Positions 18,860-26,347 of a stretch of DNA of 64,000 nucleotides are shown here, piece by piece. The DNA is from Microbacteriaceae bacterium VKM Ac-2855. GTDB taxonomy: Bacteria > Actinomycetota > Actinomycetes > Actinomycetales > Microbacteriaceae. The translations under genes were made by a program, and so were the position numbers. Below the pieces are notes generated by a model. It did not search any database and was not told where the DNA came from. It was given only the letters and a program-made list of their open reading frames with translations. How positions within the stretch are numbered: the stretch's first letter is position 1; every line of letters starts with the position of its first letter. The stretch lies in NCBI GenBank assembly GCA_013204985.1, contig JABMLG010000001.1, positions 740,574 through 804,573 on the forward strand, read 5' to 3'.

Positions 18860-19546
18860 ATGCTCCTGGGGTATTCGGCGCAACAGGTACGGCAGGCGGA
18901 GTCCGTCCACCTCAGAGCCGGCGAACCATTGATGCAGCGTGCGGCCACGGCCCTGGCGCGCGAGATCCAACTGCTGCTCGCCGCGAGGCCCGATCGGAGT
19001 CGCCCGCCGCGCGTACTGGTGCTGCTCGGCTCCGGCGACAACGGTGGTGACGCCCTCTTCGCTGCGGCCTTCCTCGCGGCGTCGGGGACGGAGGTGTGGT
19101 TGGTTCGCGCCGGATCGCGGGTGCATCGAGCCGGCCTGGCCGTCGCCCTCGACGAGGGCTGCAGCGAGGTGGTTCCGGATCCGATCGCGGTCGCTGCCCT
19201 CGCAGCGCGCTGCGATCTGGTGGTGGATGGCTTGCTGGGCACCGGAGCGACGGCAGCCCCCGCGCTGCGCGGTCTGCCGCGCGACATCGTGGCGGCCCTC
19301 CTGAGCGTCGTGACCGCGGCGGATGGTCCGCTCGTGGTCGCCGTCGATCTGCCCAGTGGGATCCATCCGGACGACGGCAGTGTTCCGGATCCGAACGTTC
19401 TGCCCGCCGATCTGACGGTCACCTTCGGAGGCATCAAGGCCGGGCTCCTGCTCGAGCCCGCCGCGGCGCTGGCCGGGCGGGTGAGGTTGATCGACATCGG
19501 GCTCGGTCGCGAGCTGGCGGCGATGCATCCGCTCGTCAGCCGCTGA
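18860..19546 (+). CDS. nnrE: NAD(P)H-hydrate epimerase (YjeF N-terminal domain)
   Basis: It epimerises damaged R-NAD(P)HX to the S form for repair. Motifs are the N-terminal GYSAQQVRQAE, the GSGDNGGDALFAA loop, DLVVDGLLGTGATAAPAL and VAVDLPSGIHPDDG. At 228 aa it is the epimerase domain alone, without the fused dehydratase seen in E. coli NnrD-type proteins. The ATG at 18860 starts the recognisable domain; the open frame upstream is antisense to the kinase gene. Confidence 0.9.
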   Translation: MLLGYSAQQVRQAESVHLRAGEPLMQRAATALAREIQLLLAARPDRSRPPRVLVLLGSGDNGGDALFAAAFLAASGTEVWLVRAGSRVHRAGLAVALDEGCSEVVPDPIAVAALAARCDLVVDGLLGTGATAAPALRGLPRDIVAALLSVVTAADGPLVVAVDLPSGIHPDDGSVPDPNVLPADLTVTFGGIKAGLLLEPAAALAGRVRLIDIGLGRELAAMHPLVSR

Positions 19547-19570
19547 TCGACTGTCGCGTCGCGGTCTCAC

Positions 19571-19589
19571 TTAGGTTAGGGTAACCTCA
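19571..19589 (+). promoter_or_regulatory. DtxR/IdeR-type iron box
   Basis: TTAGGTTAGGGTAACCTCA matches the 19-bp iron-box consensus TTAGGTTAGSCTAACCTAA at most positions. It ends 28 bp before the siderophore-interacting protein start, so iron-bound DtxR/IdeR probably represses that gene. Confidence 0.88.
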
Positions 19590-19617
19590 CCAGCCCGCCA
19601 GTCAGAGGAACCTCGCC

Positions 19618-20409
19618 GTGAGCAATATCGCCATCACCCACGCCCCGAGCGGACTCGTGCACGCCGAAGTGGTGCGCTCGATGTACGTCACTCCGCACAT
19701 GGTGCGCGTCACGATCACCGGCCCCGATCTCGAACGCTTCGAGTACCGCGGCTTCGACCAGTGGTTCCGGCTGGCGATTCCCACGAGCGACGACACCCGT
19801 TTCGATCGCCTCCCCGACAAGATCGACACGCGCGGCTATCTTGCGTACCTGATGCTGCCGCGGTCGACCCGGCCCGTGATCCGCAATTACACCGTGCGCG
19901 CCTATCGCGCCCTCGAGCGCGAGATCGACATCGACTTCGTGGTGCACGGCGATGCGGGAGTCGCGGCTCCCTGGTCGCGCACGGTGCAGCCGGGAACGCC
20001 GGTGGCGTTCATCGACCAGGGCTGCGGCTACTCCCCCGTTCCCGCCGACCGGCAGCTACTCGTAGCCGACGAGACCGGTCTGCCGGCGGTCGCGGGAATC
20101 CTGCGCGACATGCCCCGCGACAGCGTCGGCGACGCGATCATCGAACTGCCCGATCTCGCCGACGTGCAAGAGACCGATGCTCCCGAGGGCATGACGGTGC
20201 GCTGGGTGGTGCGCGCTGCCGATGCACGACCCGGCACCGCCGCTCTCGAGACGCTTCGCGCCCTCGAACCGCCCACCGGAACGGTCTCGGCCTTCGTCGT
20301 CGGAGAATCCGGTCTCGCGACCGGTGGGCGACGGCACCTCGTGAACGACCGCGGGGTCCCGAAGAGCAACGTCACCTTCTGCGGCTATTACAAGCTCGGT
20401 AAGCACTGA
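19618..20409 (+). CDS. Siderophore-interacting protein (ferric-siderophore reductase)
   Basis: A 263-aa cytoplasmic flavoprotein of the SIP/ViuB family, which reduces iron from imported ferric siderophores. The FAD-binding region RPVIRNYTVRAYR is typical, as is FVVHGDAGVAAPWSRTVQPG. The GTG start has AGAGGA upstream. The iron box at 19571 indicates expression in low iron. It may serve the siderophore made by the operon at 29-37 kb. Its last codons and stop lie in the first unit of a 20-bp triple tandem repeat. Confidence 0.92.
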   Translation: MSNIAITHAPSGLVHAEVVRSMYVTPHMVRVTITGPDLERFEYRGFDQWFRLAIPTSDDTRFDRLPDKIDTRGYLAYLMLPRSTRPVIRNYTVRAYRALEREIDIDFVVHGDAGVAAPWSRTVQPGTPVAFIDQGCGYSPVPADRQLLVADETGLPAVAGILRDMPRDSVGDAIIELPDLADVQETDAPEGMTVRWVVRAADARPGTAALETLRALEPPTGTVSAFVVGESGLATGGRRHLVNDRGVPKSNVTFCGYYKLGKH

Positions 20410-20451
20410 CGAAGCTCGGTAAGCACTGACGAAGCTCGGTGAGCACTGACG
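20392..20451. repeat. 20-bp triple tandem repeat over the SIP stop codon
   Basis: Three 20-bp units lie at 20392-20411, 20412-20431 and 20432-20451. The third differs by one A-to-G change. The SIP stop (20407-20409) is in unit 1. The change in unit 3 creates a GTG at 20439. Confidence 0.92.
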
Positions 20452-20486
20452 CCACCGGCGACGGAGGTCGGCGTATCGTCGGTCTC

Positions 20487-21083
20487 GTGCTCGCCATTCA
20501 TTACCGCGTTCCCCTCCCCGCCGACTACGACATGTCCGTGATCCGCGAGCGCGTGGCCTCGCGCGGTCACGCCCTCGACGAGCGGCGTGGGCTCGCCTAT
20601 AAGGCCTATCTGGTGCGGGACGTCGCCGACGGCGAACCCGTGAACGAGTACGCGCCCTTCTACCTCTGGCGCGACCCGGAGGAGGCGGCGCGCTTCTTAT
20701 GGGGCGGTGCGGGCTTCGGCGGAATCGTCGCCGACTTCGGCCGGCCGCCCGTCTCGACGTGGATCGGCGACTCCATCATCACCGGTCCCCGTTTCACCGA
20801 CGTACCAGGATTCGCGAGCCGGGTCGACGAAGCCCTCCCCCCGGATGCGGATCCGCACAAATACGCCGTGCACGCGCGATCGGCACTCGAGGCCCAGGCG
20901 AACGAACCCGGCGTCCACTCGGCGGTGCTGGCGATCGATCCGTCGCGGTGGAGGGCGACGCGGTTCGCGCTCTGGGCCGAACCGCCGAGCCCCGGCCACG
21001 GCACCGTGTTCCGGGTGCTGCACCTGTCGACGCCCGAACTGCGCGAACTCGTGCTGGACGCCGCCCTGCCGTCGACGCACTGA
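20487..21083 (+). CDS. DUF4865 family protein
   Basis: The protein matches DUF4865. LPADYDMSVIRERV is near the start. GLAYKAYLVRD, NEYAPFYLWRDPEEAARFLWGG and GIVADFGRPPVSTWIGD follow. The function of the family is unknown. The frame is open from a GTG at 20439, but that codon arises inside the third copy of a tandem repeat. The GTG at 20487, giving 198 aa and starting VLAIHYRVPLP, is the likelier start. In some genomes such genes neighbour LysR regulators and tautomerases; here the neighbours are unrelated. Confidence 0.8.
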   Translation: MLAIHYRVPLPADYDMSVIRERVASRGHALDERRGLAYKAYLVRDVADGEPVNEYAPFYLWRDPEEAARFLWGGAGFGGIVADFGRPPVSTWIGDSIITGPRFTDVPGFASRVDEALPPDADPHKYAVHARSALEAQANEPGVHSAVLAIDPSRWRATRFALWAEPPSPGHGTVFRVLHLSTPELRELVLDAALPSTH

Positions 21084-21116
21084 GCCGAGCGATCAGCGCG
21101 AAGCGAGGATGCACAT

Positions 21117-21440
21117 TCAGGAGGCGAGCAGGCTCGACTTCTCGGGGTGCTTCTCGAACCAGGCACCGACGTACCAGCACATCGGCACGATGCGCTGCGC
21201 GCCCGCCGCCTCGATGTCGGCGACCGCCCACTCGACCAGCTCCGCCGCGAAGCCCCGGCCGCGGTAGGGCGGCGAGGTGAACGAACGCACGAGCGAGATG
21301 CTGTCGCCGTTCTCGTGATAGTCCAGAACGCCGACGAGGGTGCCGTCGAGGTGCATCGCGAAGCGGGAGGCGTCGGCCTCGCGGCTGAATTCCTTGGCCA
21401 TGAACCCAGCGTAGGCATCCGCGTGGAGCTTGTGCGTCAC
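21117..21440 (-). CDS. GNAT-like N-acetyltransferase, short
   Basis: A 107-aa protein of the small GNAT-like acetyltransferase group (YidJ/GtnA type). FAMHLDGTLVGVLDYHENGDSISLVRSFTSP is followed by the acetyl-CoA-loop region YRGRGFAAELVEWAV. IVPMCWYVGAWFEKHPE closes the protein. The GTG start overlaps the stop of the YchJ gene by 4 bp (GTGA), so translation is probably coupled. The substrate is unknown. Confidence 0.85.
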   Translation of the reverse strand: MTHKLHADAYAGFMAKEFSREADASRFAMHLDGTLVGVLDYHENGDSISLVRSFTSPPYRGRGFAAELVEWAVADIEAAGAQRIVPMCWYVGAWFEKHPEKSSLLAS

Positions 21441-21829
21441 TCCGCCAGGATCGTCCCGTCGAGATAGAACCAGCGACCGTTCTCGCGGATGAAAGCGCTG
21501 CGTTCATGCAGCAGACCCAGGCCCTCGTCGGTGCGGTAGGAAGCTCGGAACTCCACGATGCCCTCGTCGTCTGCCTCTCCACCCCTGGCGACGTCGACGA
21601 TCTGCAGCCGACGCCACGAGAAGTCGTCGTCGAACTCGATCGTGGCGGGACGCGTCGTCGGATGCCAGCTGGCCAGCAGGTACGGGTCGAAGTGCAGCGC
21701 GTACGCGCTGTAGCGCGAGCGCATCAGTCGCTCGGCGGTCGGTGAGGGCTGATCACCGATATGGGCCGGGCGGCAGCACTCGGAGTAGTGCAGCTTGCTG
21801 CCGCAGGGACAGGCGTCGACGGTTCGCAT
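21437..21829 (-). CDS. YchJ family SEC-C-type zinc-binding protein
   Basis: A 130-aa protein with an N-terminal SEC-C-like cysteine cluster (CPCGSKLHYSECC) and the YchJ middle domain (LMRSRYSAYALHFDPYLLASWHP, then VEFRASYRTDEG and WFYLDG). The family's role is unknown; it has an NTF2-like fold. The ATG at 21829 was preferred because the longer frame to 21907 lacks family features. It forms an overlapping pair with the acetyltransferase gene. Confidence 0.88.
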   Translation of the reverse strand: MRTVDACPCGSKLHYSECCRPAHIGDQPSPTAERLMRSRYSAYALHFDPYLLASWHPTTRPATIEFDDDFSWRRLQIVDVARGGEADDEGIVEFRASYRTDEGLGLLHERSAFIRENGRWFYLDGTILAE

Positions 21830-21972
21830 CCGACCAGTCTTCCAGGTGGGCCGAAAAGTCCTCCAGGTGGGAAAGGCCTGGACGTCTGCGAGACGGACTT
21901 GAGACACGAGCGGATTCTCGGAAGCGTAGCCACCTCATCGGGGACGACCCCGGCCTACGGAAGGAACGATCG

Positions 21973-22254
21973 ATGCTCACTCTCACCGACACTGCCAGCA
22001 CCGTGGTCAAGACCATCACCGAGCAGACCGAGCTGCCTCACGAAAGCGGCCTGCGCATCAGCGGCAACGATCTCGACGCCCGCAACTTCGCCGTCGCCGT
22101 CGCTCCCGCGCCTCAGACCAGCGACGCCGTCGTGGAGCAGGACGGCGCGCGCGTCTTCCTCGACATCGCCGCCTCCGTCGCGCTGAGCGACAAGATCCTG
22201 GACGCGCAGGTCGACCAGAACGGCTCCGTCAGCTTCGCCATCGCAGCCGCGTAG
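21973..22254 (+). CDS. HesB/IscA-like protein without cysteines
   Basis: A 93-aa protein resembling HesB/IscA iron-sulfur carrier proteins: LTLTDTASTVVKTI, GLRISGNDLDARNFAVAVAP and QDGARVFLDIAAS match the usual beta-rich layout. It contains no cysteine at all, so the three Fe-S ligands of true IscA proteins are absent. It cannot act as a standard carrier. GGAAGGAACG precedes the ATG. It is divergent from YchJ and ends at a strong hairpin. Confidence 0.75.
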   Translation: MLTLTDTASTVVKTITEQTELPHESGLRISGNDLDARNFAVAVAPAPQTSDAVVEQDGARVFLDIAASVALSDKILDAQVDQNGSVSFAIAAA

Positions 22255-22273
22255 CACTCGGCTCCGGTTCTGA

Positions 22274-22320
22274 AAGGGACGGCACGTCATCGCTCACCAG
22301 CCGACGAAGTGCCGTCCCTT
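22274..22320. terminator. Bidirectional hairpin terminator
   Basis: A perfect 12-bp stem, AAGGGACGGCAC (22274-22285) and GTGCCGTCCCTT (22309-22320), lies between convergent genes. The A- and T-rich edges of the stem suit termination in both directions. Confidence 0.7.
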
Positions 22321-22327
22321 CCGTTCG

Positions 22328-23167
22328 TCAGGCGAGGATGTCGCGAGTCGTGAAACGGCCGTACGCGAGGGCGCCGAACACAGCGACGTATCCGAGCTGC
22401 ACGAGCGCGTTCTGGCCGAAGGAGTCCCAGTACAACGGCTGGCGCAGCAGATCGGCGAAGTTCAGCCAGTACTGCGTGAGCAGCCACGGATGCAGCCACT
22501 CAAGCTGCGGCAGAGCGCCCACGATCTGCGCCGCGATCGAGACGACGACGGTGGCGGCCATCGCGCCGACCGGCACGTCGGTGATCGTCGAGATGAAGAG
22601 CCCGACGGCGCACAGGCCGATCAGGCTGAGCGTGACGTACAGCGCGATCAGCAGAGCGCGGAGGAACGATTCGCCGATGCCGATCGTGTCGCCCGAGAGC
22701 AGGGTGACCGGTCCGATCGGGAACAACGCCAGGCCGATCGCCGCCCCGGTCACCATAACGGCGAGGGCACCGCTGAAGGCGAAGATCACCGAGGAGACGA
22801 ACTTCACGAGCAGGAGTCGCACGCGGCCGACCGGAGCGACGAGCAGGTAGCGCAGTGTTCCGGCCGCCGCCTCGCCCGCGATGGTGTCCCCGGCCACCAC
22901 GCCGATCGTGAGCGGCAGGAAGAGCGGGATCGCGACCGTGACGGCCGCGAAGCCGGTGAACAAGCCGTTCTGACTGATCTGGTCGAGGAACGATGGGCCG
23001 CGCCCGGTCGATGGACCGGAGGTGAGTTTGACCGCGACGGCGAGCAGGATGGGGATCGCGGCGAGCGCGGCCAACATCGCCCACGTTCGACGACGGCGGT
23101 ACAGGATGCCCAGCTCCGAGCCGAGCAGACCTGCGAACGCGAATCGCCTGGTTTCAATGCGCGACAT
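22328..23167 (-). CDS. ABC-2 type transporter permease
   Basis: A 279-aa membrane protein with six hydrophobic segments in the ABC-2 export arrangement. It starts with a cytoplasmic LLGSELGILYRRRRTWAML. A long extracytoplasmic loop (SGPSTGRGPSFLDQISQNG) and GVVAGDTIAGEAAAGTLRYLL follow. It overlaps the ATPase gene by 14 bp and is the last gene of a three-gene operon starting at 25162. The exported cargo is unknown. Confidence 0.9.
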   Translation of the reverse strand: MSRIETRRFAFAGLLGSELGILYRRRRTWAMLAALAAIPILLAVAVKLTSGPSTGRGPSFLDQISQNGLFTGFAAVTVAIPLFLPLTIGVVAGDTIAGEAAAGTLRYLLVAPVGRVRLLLVKFVSSVIFAFSGALAVMVTGAAIGLALFPIGPVTLLSGDTIGIGESFLRALLIALYVTLSLIGLCAVGLFISTITDVPVGAMAATVVVSIAAQIVGALPQLEWLHPWLLTQYWLNFADLLRQPLYWDSFGQNALVQLGYVAVFGALAYGRFTTRDILA

Positions 23168-24104
23168 CGAAGCCCTCCCCGGTCAGTGCGACGAAGCGGT
23201 CCTCGAGGGATGCCCTCTCGACGCCGAAGCCGCGCAGGCGCACGCCCGCGTTCACGAGTGCGGCGGCGAGGTCCTCGGGCTGAACGCCGTCGGGAACGTC
23301 GGCCGTGACCCGTTCGTCCTCCACCCGAGGCGCGAGGCCGAGGCGGGTGAGTTCGCGGGCCGCCGAATCCGCATCCGGAGTCAGCACGGACACGACCGGG
23401 GCTCCCCCGCCGCGCAGTTCGTTGAGACTGCCTTGGGCGACCAGCGCTCCCGCACGCATGATGGCGGCGTGCGTACAGATCTGCTCGATCTCGGCGAGCA
23501 GATGGCTGGAGACGAGCACCGTGGTGCCGTCGTGGTTCAGCGTGCGGATGAGGGAACGGACCTCGCGGGTGCCCTGCGGGTCCAGACCGTTCGTGGGCTC
23601 GTCGAGCACGATCAGCTCACGCGGGCTGAGCAGGGCGTTGGCGATGCCGAGCCGTTGCTTCATCCCGAGCGAGTAGGCGCCGACCTTCTTGCCGGCCGCG
23701 TGGCTCAGGCCGACGCGCTCGAGCGCTGCAGAGGCGCGCACCCGCCGCGTGCGCGGATCCGCGTGCCGATCGGCGGCGTCCAGCCGGTGCAGGTTGGCGG
23801 TGCCGGAGAGATACGGGTAGAAGCCCGGCCCCTCGACCAGTGCCCCGACGCGCGGCAACACCTCGGCGGTTCGAGCCGGCATGGCGCCGCCGAGCACCTG
23901 GATGCCGCCCGAACTCGCGTTCGCGAGCCCCAGCAGCATCCGGATGGTCGTCGTCTTGCCGGAACCGTTCGGTCCGAGGAACCCGAACACCGCGCCCCGG
24001 GGTACCGCGAGGTCGAGACCGTCGACGACGGTCTGCCGGCCGAAACGCTTCGTCAGGCCCGTCGTCTCGATCGCGAGGTCACCGGCCGCGAGGCCGTCGG
24101 TCAC
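23154..24104 (-). CDS. ABC transporter ATP-binding protein
   Basis: A 316-aa export-type ATPase: Walker A GPNGSGKTTTIRML, a variant signature YSLGMKQRLGIANAL, and Walker B LIVLDEPTNGLDPQGTRE. The C-terminal extension of about 90 residues is typical of drug/bacteriocin-type (CcmA-like) ATPases. It overlaps the LolA-like gene by 4 bp and the permease by 14 bp. Confidence 0.92.
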   Translation of the reverse strand: MTDGLAAGDLAIETTGLTKRFGRQTVVDGLDLAVPRGAVFGFLGPNGSGKTTTIRMLLGLANASSGGIQVLGGAMPARTAEVLPRVGALVEGPGFYPYLSGTANLHRLDAADRHADPRTRRVRASAALERVGLSHAAGKKVGAYSLGMKQRLGIANALLSPRELIVLDEPTNGLDPQGTREVRSLIRTLNHDGTTVLVSSHLLAEIEQICTHAAIMRAGALVAQGSLNELRGGGAPVVSVLTPDADSAARELTRLGLAPRVEDERVTADVPDGVQPEDLAAALVNAGVRLRGFGVERASLEDRFVALTGEGFDVAH

Positions 24105-25162
24105 CGCTGCGCTGCGGTTTCGAGCGCCGATGCCGGCACAGCGCCGGCGAACACGCGACCGTCATCGGTCACGAGGACGCTCACGAGGGCGGTCTGCAGC
24201 ACGTGGCCGGAGTCGGTGGCGGTCATCACCTGGTCGAGCAGCGGGTTGTCGATCAACGACGTGTCGCCACCTGGAAGTTCGACGACGGCGTTCCAGCCCT
24301 CGCCGGTGACGGTGGGCTCGGCGCCGGAAGCGTCGCTGCCGGAAGCGCCGGGGCCGGAGGCGTCACCGGCGGGGGCGTCACGCTCGGGAACGACCTTCTC
24401 GGTGACCTCGGTGCCGGCAGGCGGCGTGAACGCGAAGAGCGATGCGTCCGGCGTCTCGAACGACACCGAGCTGAAACCGACGCTGAACGCCGGGCTCGTC
24501 CCGCCGCTCGCGGTCACCGCGACACTCAGCGGGACTCCCGTCTCGGCGTCGACAGCGATCCCGACGGAACCCACGAGCGTATCGCCCGACTTCGGCGAGA
24601 GGACGAGCTCGTAGGCGTCGCGGCCGGCGACGGCGGTGTTCGATCCGACGGCGACCGTGGTCGTCGGGTCGATCGCGGCGAGGAGGCGATCAGCGAGCTC
24701 AGCCGGTGTCGGCACCGTCTCCGGGAGGGTCGGTTCGCCGCTCTCGTACTGCGGGACGGAGGAGTGCACCGCCGTCTTCTGCTCGGAGTCGTAGAGCCAC
24801 ACATCGGTGCCGTTGCTGATGAGGTCGCGCTCGGCCATCGAGTCGAGCACCTGCACGCGGGCGCCGACCCCCTCGGAGAGGTAGACCCGCGCCTCGTGGT
24901 CCGCGGTGAGCAATTCGAGAGCGCTGGTCGCGCCGTCCGAGCCGAGGCCCGACAGGTCGGGCACTCCCAAGTCGGAGGTTTGGTTGATCGTGCCCGAGAG
25001 CGAGGTCACATCGCTCGACTGCACGAACTGCAGCAATTCGGAGGCGGACTTCTCCGGCAGATCCGAGGAGGCGTTCGCCGACATCGGCACGGCGATCACG
25101 AGGCCGGCGATCACGGCGGGAACGGCGACGGCAGGAGTCCAACGGAGCCACTTCTTGGTCAT
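24101..25162 (-). CDS. Secreted LolA/RseB-like lipoprotein-carrier fold protein
   Basis: A 353-aa exported protein. MTKKWLRWTPAVAVPAVIAG followed by a hydrophobic run and ASS is a signal peptide or N-terminal anchor. The mature part follows the beta-sheet LolA/RseB pattern, with SSDVTSLSGTINQTSDLG, ARVYLSEGVGARVQ, DVWLYDSEQKTAVHSSV and VPLSVAVTASGG. An Asp/Gly/Ser/Pro-rich linker separates a small C-terminal domain ending in a LVTDDGRVFAG strand. It heads the operon with the ABC ATPase and permease, which suggests it senses or carries a lipophilic cargo outside the membrane. The frame open to 26200 is antisense to ligC and was cut at this ATG. Confidence 0.82.
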   Translation of the reverse strand: MTKKWLRWTPAVAVPAVIAGLVIAVPMSANASSDLPEKSASELLQFVQSSDVTSLSGTINQTSDLGVPDLSGLGSDGATSALELLTADHEARVYLSEGVGARVQVLDSMAERDLISNGTDVWLYDSEQKTAVHSSVPQYESGEPTLPETVPTPAELADRLLAAIDPTTTVAVGSNTAVAGRDAYELVLSPKSGDTLVGSVGIAVDAETGVPLSVAVTASGGTSPAFSVGFSSVSFETPDASLFAFTPPAGTEVTEKVVPERDAPAGDASGPGASGSDASGAEPTVTGEGWNAVVELPGGDTSLIDNPLLDQVMTATDSGHVLQTALVSVLVTDDGRVFAGAVPASALETAAQR

Positions 25163-25267
25163 ACCAGCACGGTACGCCTGCAAGCTGGACGCGGCGCCCG
25201 CCGGGCGGATGATCGCAGGTACTCCCAGAGGTGTACGAGCCGCCCGCGATGGCACCATGATCGACTC

Positions 25268-26305
25268 ATGACGCTGCCGTTCACCCTCCCGATCGCTCCG
25301 ATGCTGGCCAAGGCGGTGGATGGCGTGCCCGACCGGGCGGGCCTCTCGTTCGAGCCGAAGTGGGACGGCTTCCGCGCGATCATCGTGTTCGACGGCGAGA
25401 GCGTCGAGATCGGCAGCCGAGGGTCGAAGCCGCTCACCCGCTACTTCCCCGAGCTGGTCGCGGCGTTCGCGGCGCTGCTTCCCGAGCCGTGCATCCTCGA
25501 CGGCGAGATCGTTCTCGCTCAAGGACCGGACGGTGCGCAGCGGCTCGACTGGGAGGCCCTCTCGCAGCGGATCCATCCCGCGGCGAGTCGGGTGGCACTG
25601 CTCGCCGAGCAGACGCCGGCCATGTTCGTGGGCTTCGACCTGCTGGCCCGTGGTGAGCGCAGCCTGATGGACGAGCCGTTCTCGGTGCGGCGTTCGGAGC
25701 TGGAGGACGTGATCGGTGCGCTGCCGCATCCGGTGCACCTGAGCCGAACCACCGAGGATGCCGACATCGCGCGGCGGTGGCTGGTCGAGTTCGAGGGCGC
25801 CGGGCTCGACGGCGTGGTCGCCAAGCCGCTCGACGCGGTCTACGCGCCGGGCAAGCGGGTGCTGTTGAAGGCGAAACACCACCGCAGTGCCGATGTCGTG
25901 CTGCTGGGCTACCGGATCCACGCGAGCGGCGTCGGCGTCGGTTCGCTGCTGCTGGGCCTCTACGACGGCGACGAGCTGCGGATGGTGGGCGGTGCATCCG
26001 CCTTCACCACCGTACGACGCAGCGAACTGATCGACGAGCTGGCGGACGACGTGCTGCGCGACGAGAACGGCGAGATCGTGCGCGGCGAGGGCGAGAAGAG
26101 CCGCTTCTCGGCGGGCAAGGACACCTCGTTCGTGCGCCTGCGCCCGACACGGGTGATCGAAGTGCGCTACGACCAGATGGAGGGAGCACGCTTCCGGCAC
26201 ACGGTGCAGTTCGAGCGGTGGCGACCCGACCGGGAGCCCCGCTCGTGCGTCTTCGAGCAGCTCGAGGTGCCCACGAAGTACGACCTGAAAGAGGTGCTCG
26301 ACTGA
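25268..26305 (+). CDS. ligC: ATP-dependent DNA ligase, LigC type
   Basis: A 345-aa ligase that seals nicks with ATP. Lys31 in FEPKWDGFRA is the adenylated residue (motif I). GSRGSKPLTRYFPEL (Ia), ILDGEIVL (III), FVGFDLLARG (IIIa), LDGVVAKPL (IV) and VLLKAKHHRSADVV (V) follow. An OB-fold C-terminus begins near GVGVGSLLLG. It has no nuclease or polymerase domain. It converges on a LigD-type polymerase gene 42 bp away. LigC proteins act in Ku-independent excision repair with such polymerases in mycobacteria. Confidence 0.93.
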   Translation: MTLPFTLPIAPMLAKAVDGVPDRAGLSFEPKWDGFRAIIVFDGESVEIGSRGSKPLTRYFPELVAAFAALLPEPCILDGEIVLAQGPDGAQRLDWEALSQRIHPAASRVALLAEQTPAMFVGFDLLARGERSLMDEPFSVRRSELEDVIGALPHPVHLSRTTEDADIARRWLVEFEGAGLDGVVAKPLDAVYAPGKRVLLKAKHHRSADVVLLGYRIHASGVGVGSLLLGLYDGDELRMVGGASAFTTVRRSELIDELADDVLRDENGEIVRGEGEKSRFSAGKDTSFVRLRPTRVIEVRYDQMEGARFRHTVQFERWRPDREPRSCVFEQLEVPTKYDLKEVLD

Positions 26306-26347
26306 GCCTGCGTCTGTGCGCCGCGACTCGAACGGCCTCGCGCCGGC

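Noticed and set aside
25163-26200. N-terminal extension of the LolA-like frame to 26200
   Set aside because: This part is antisense to the well-supported ligC gene; the signal-peptide ATG at 25162 is the real start.
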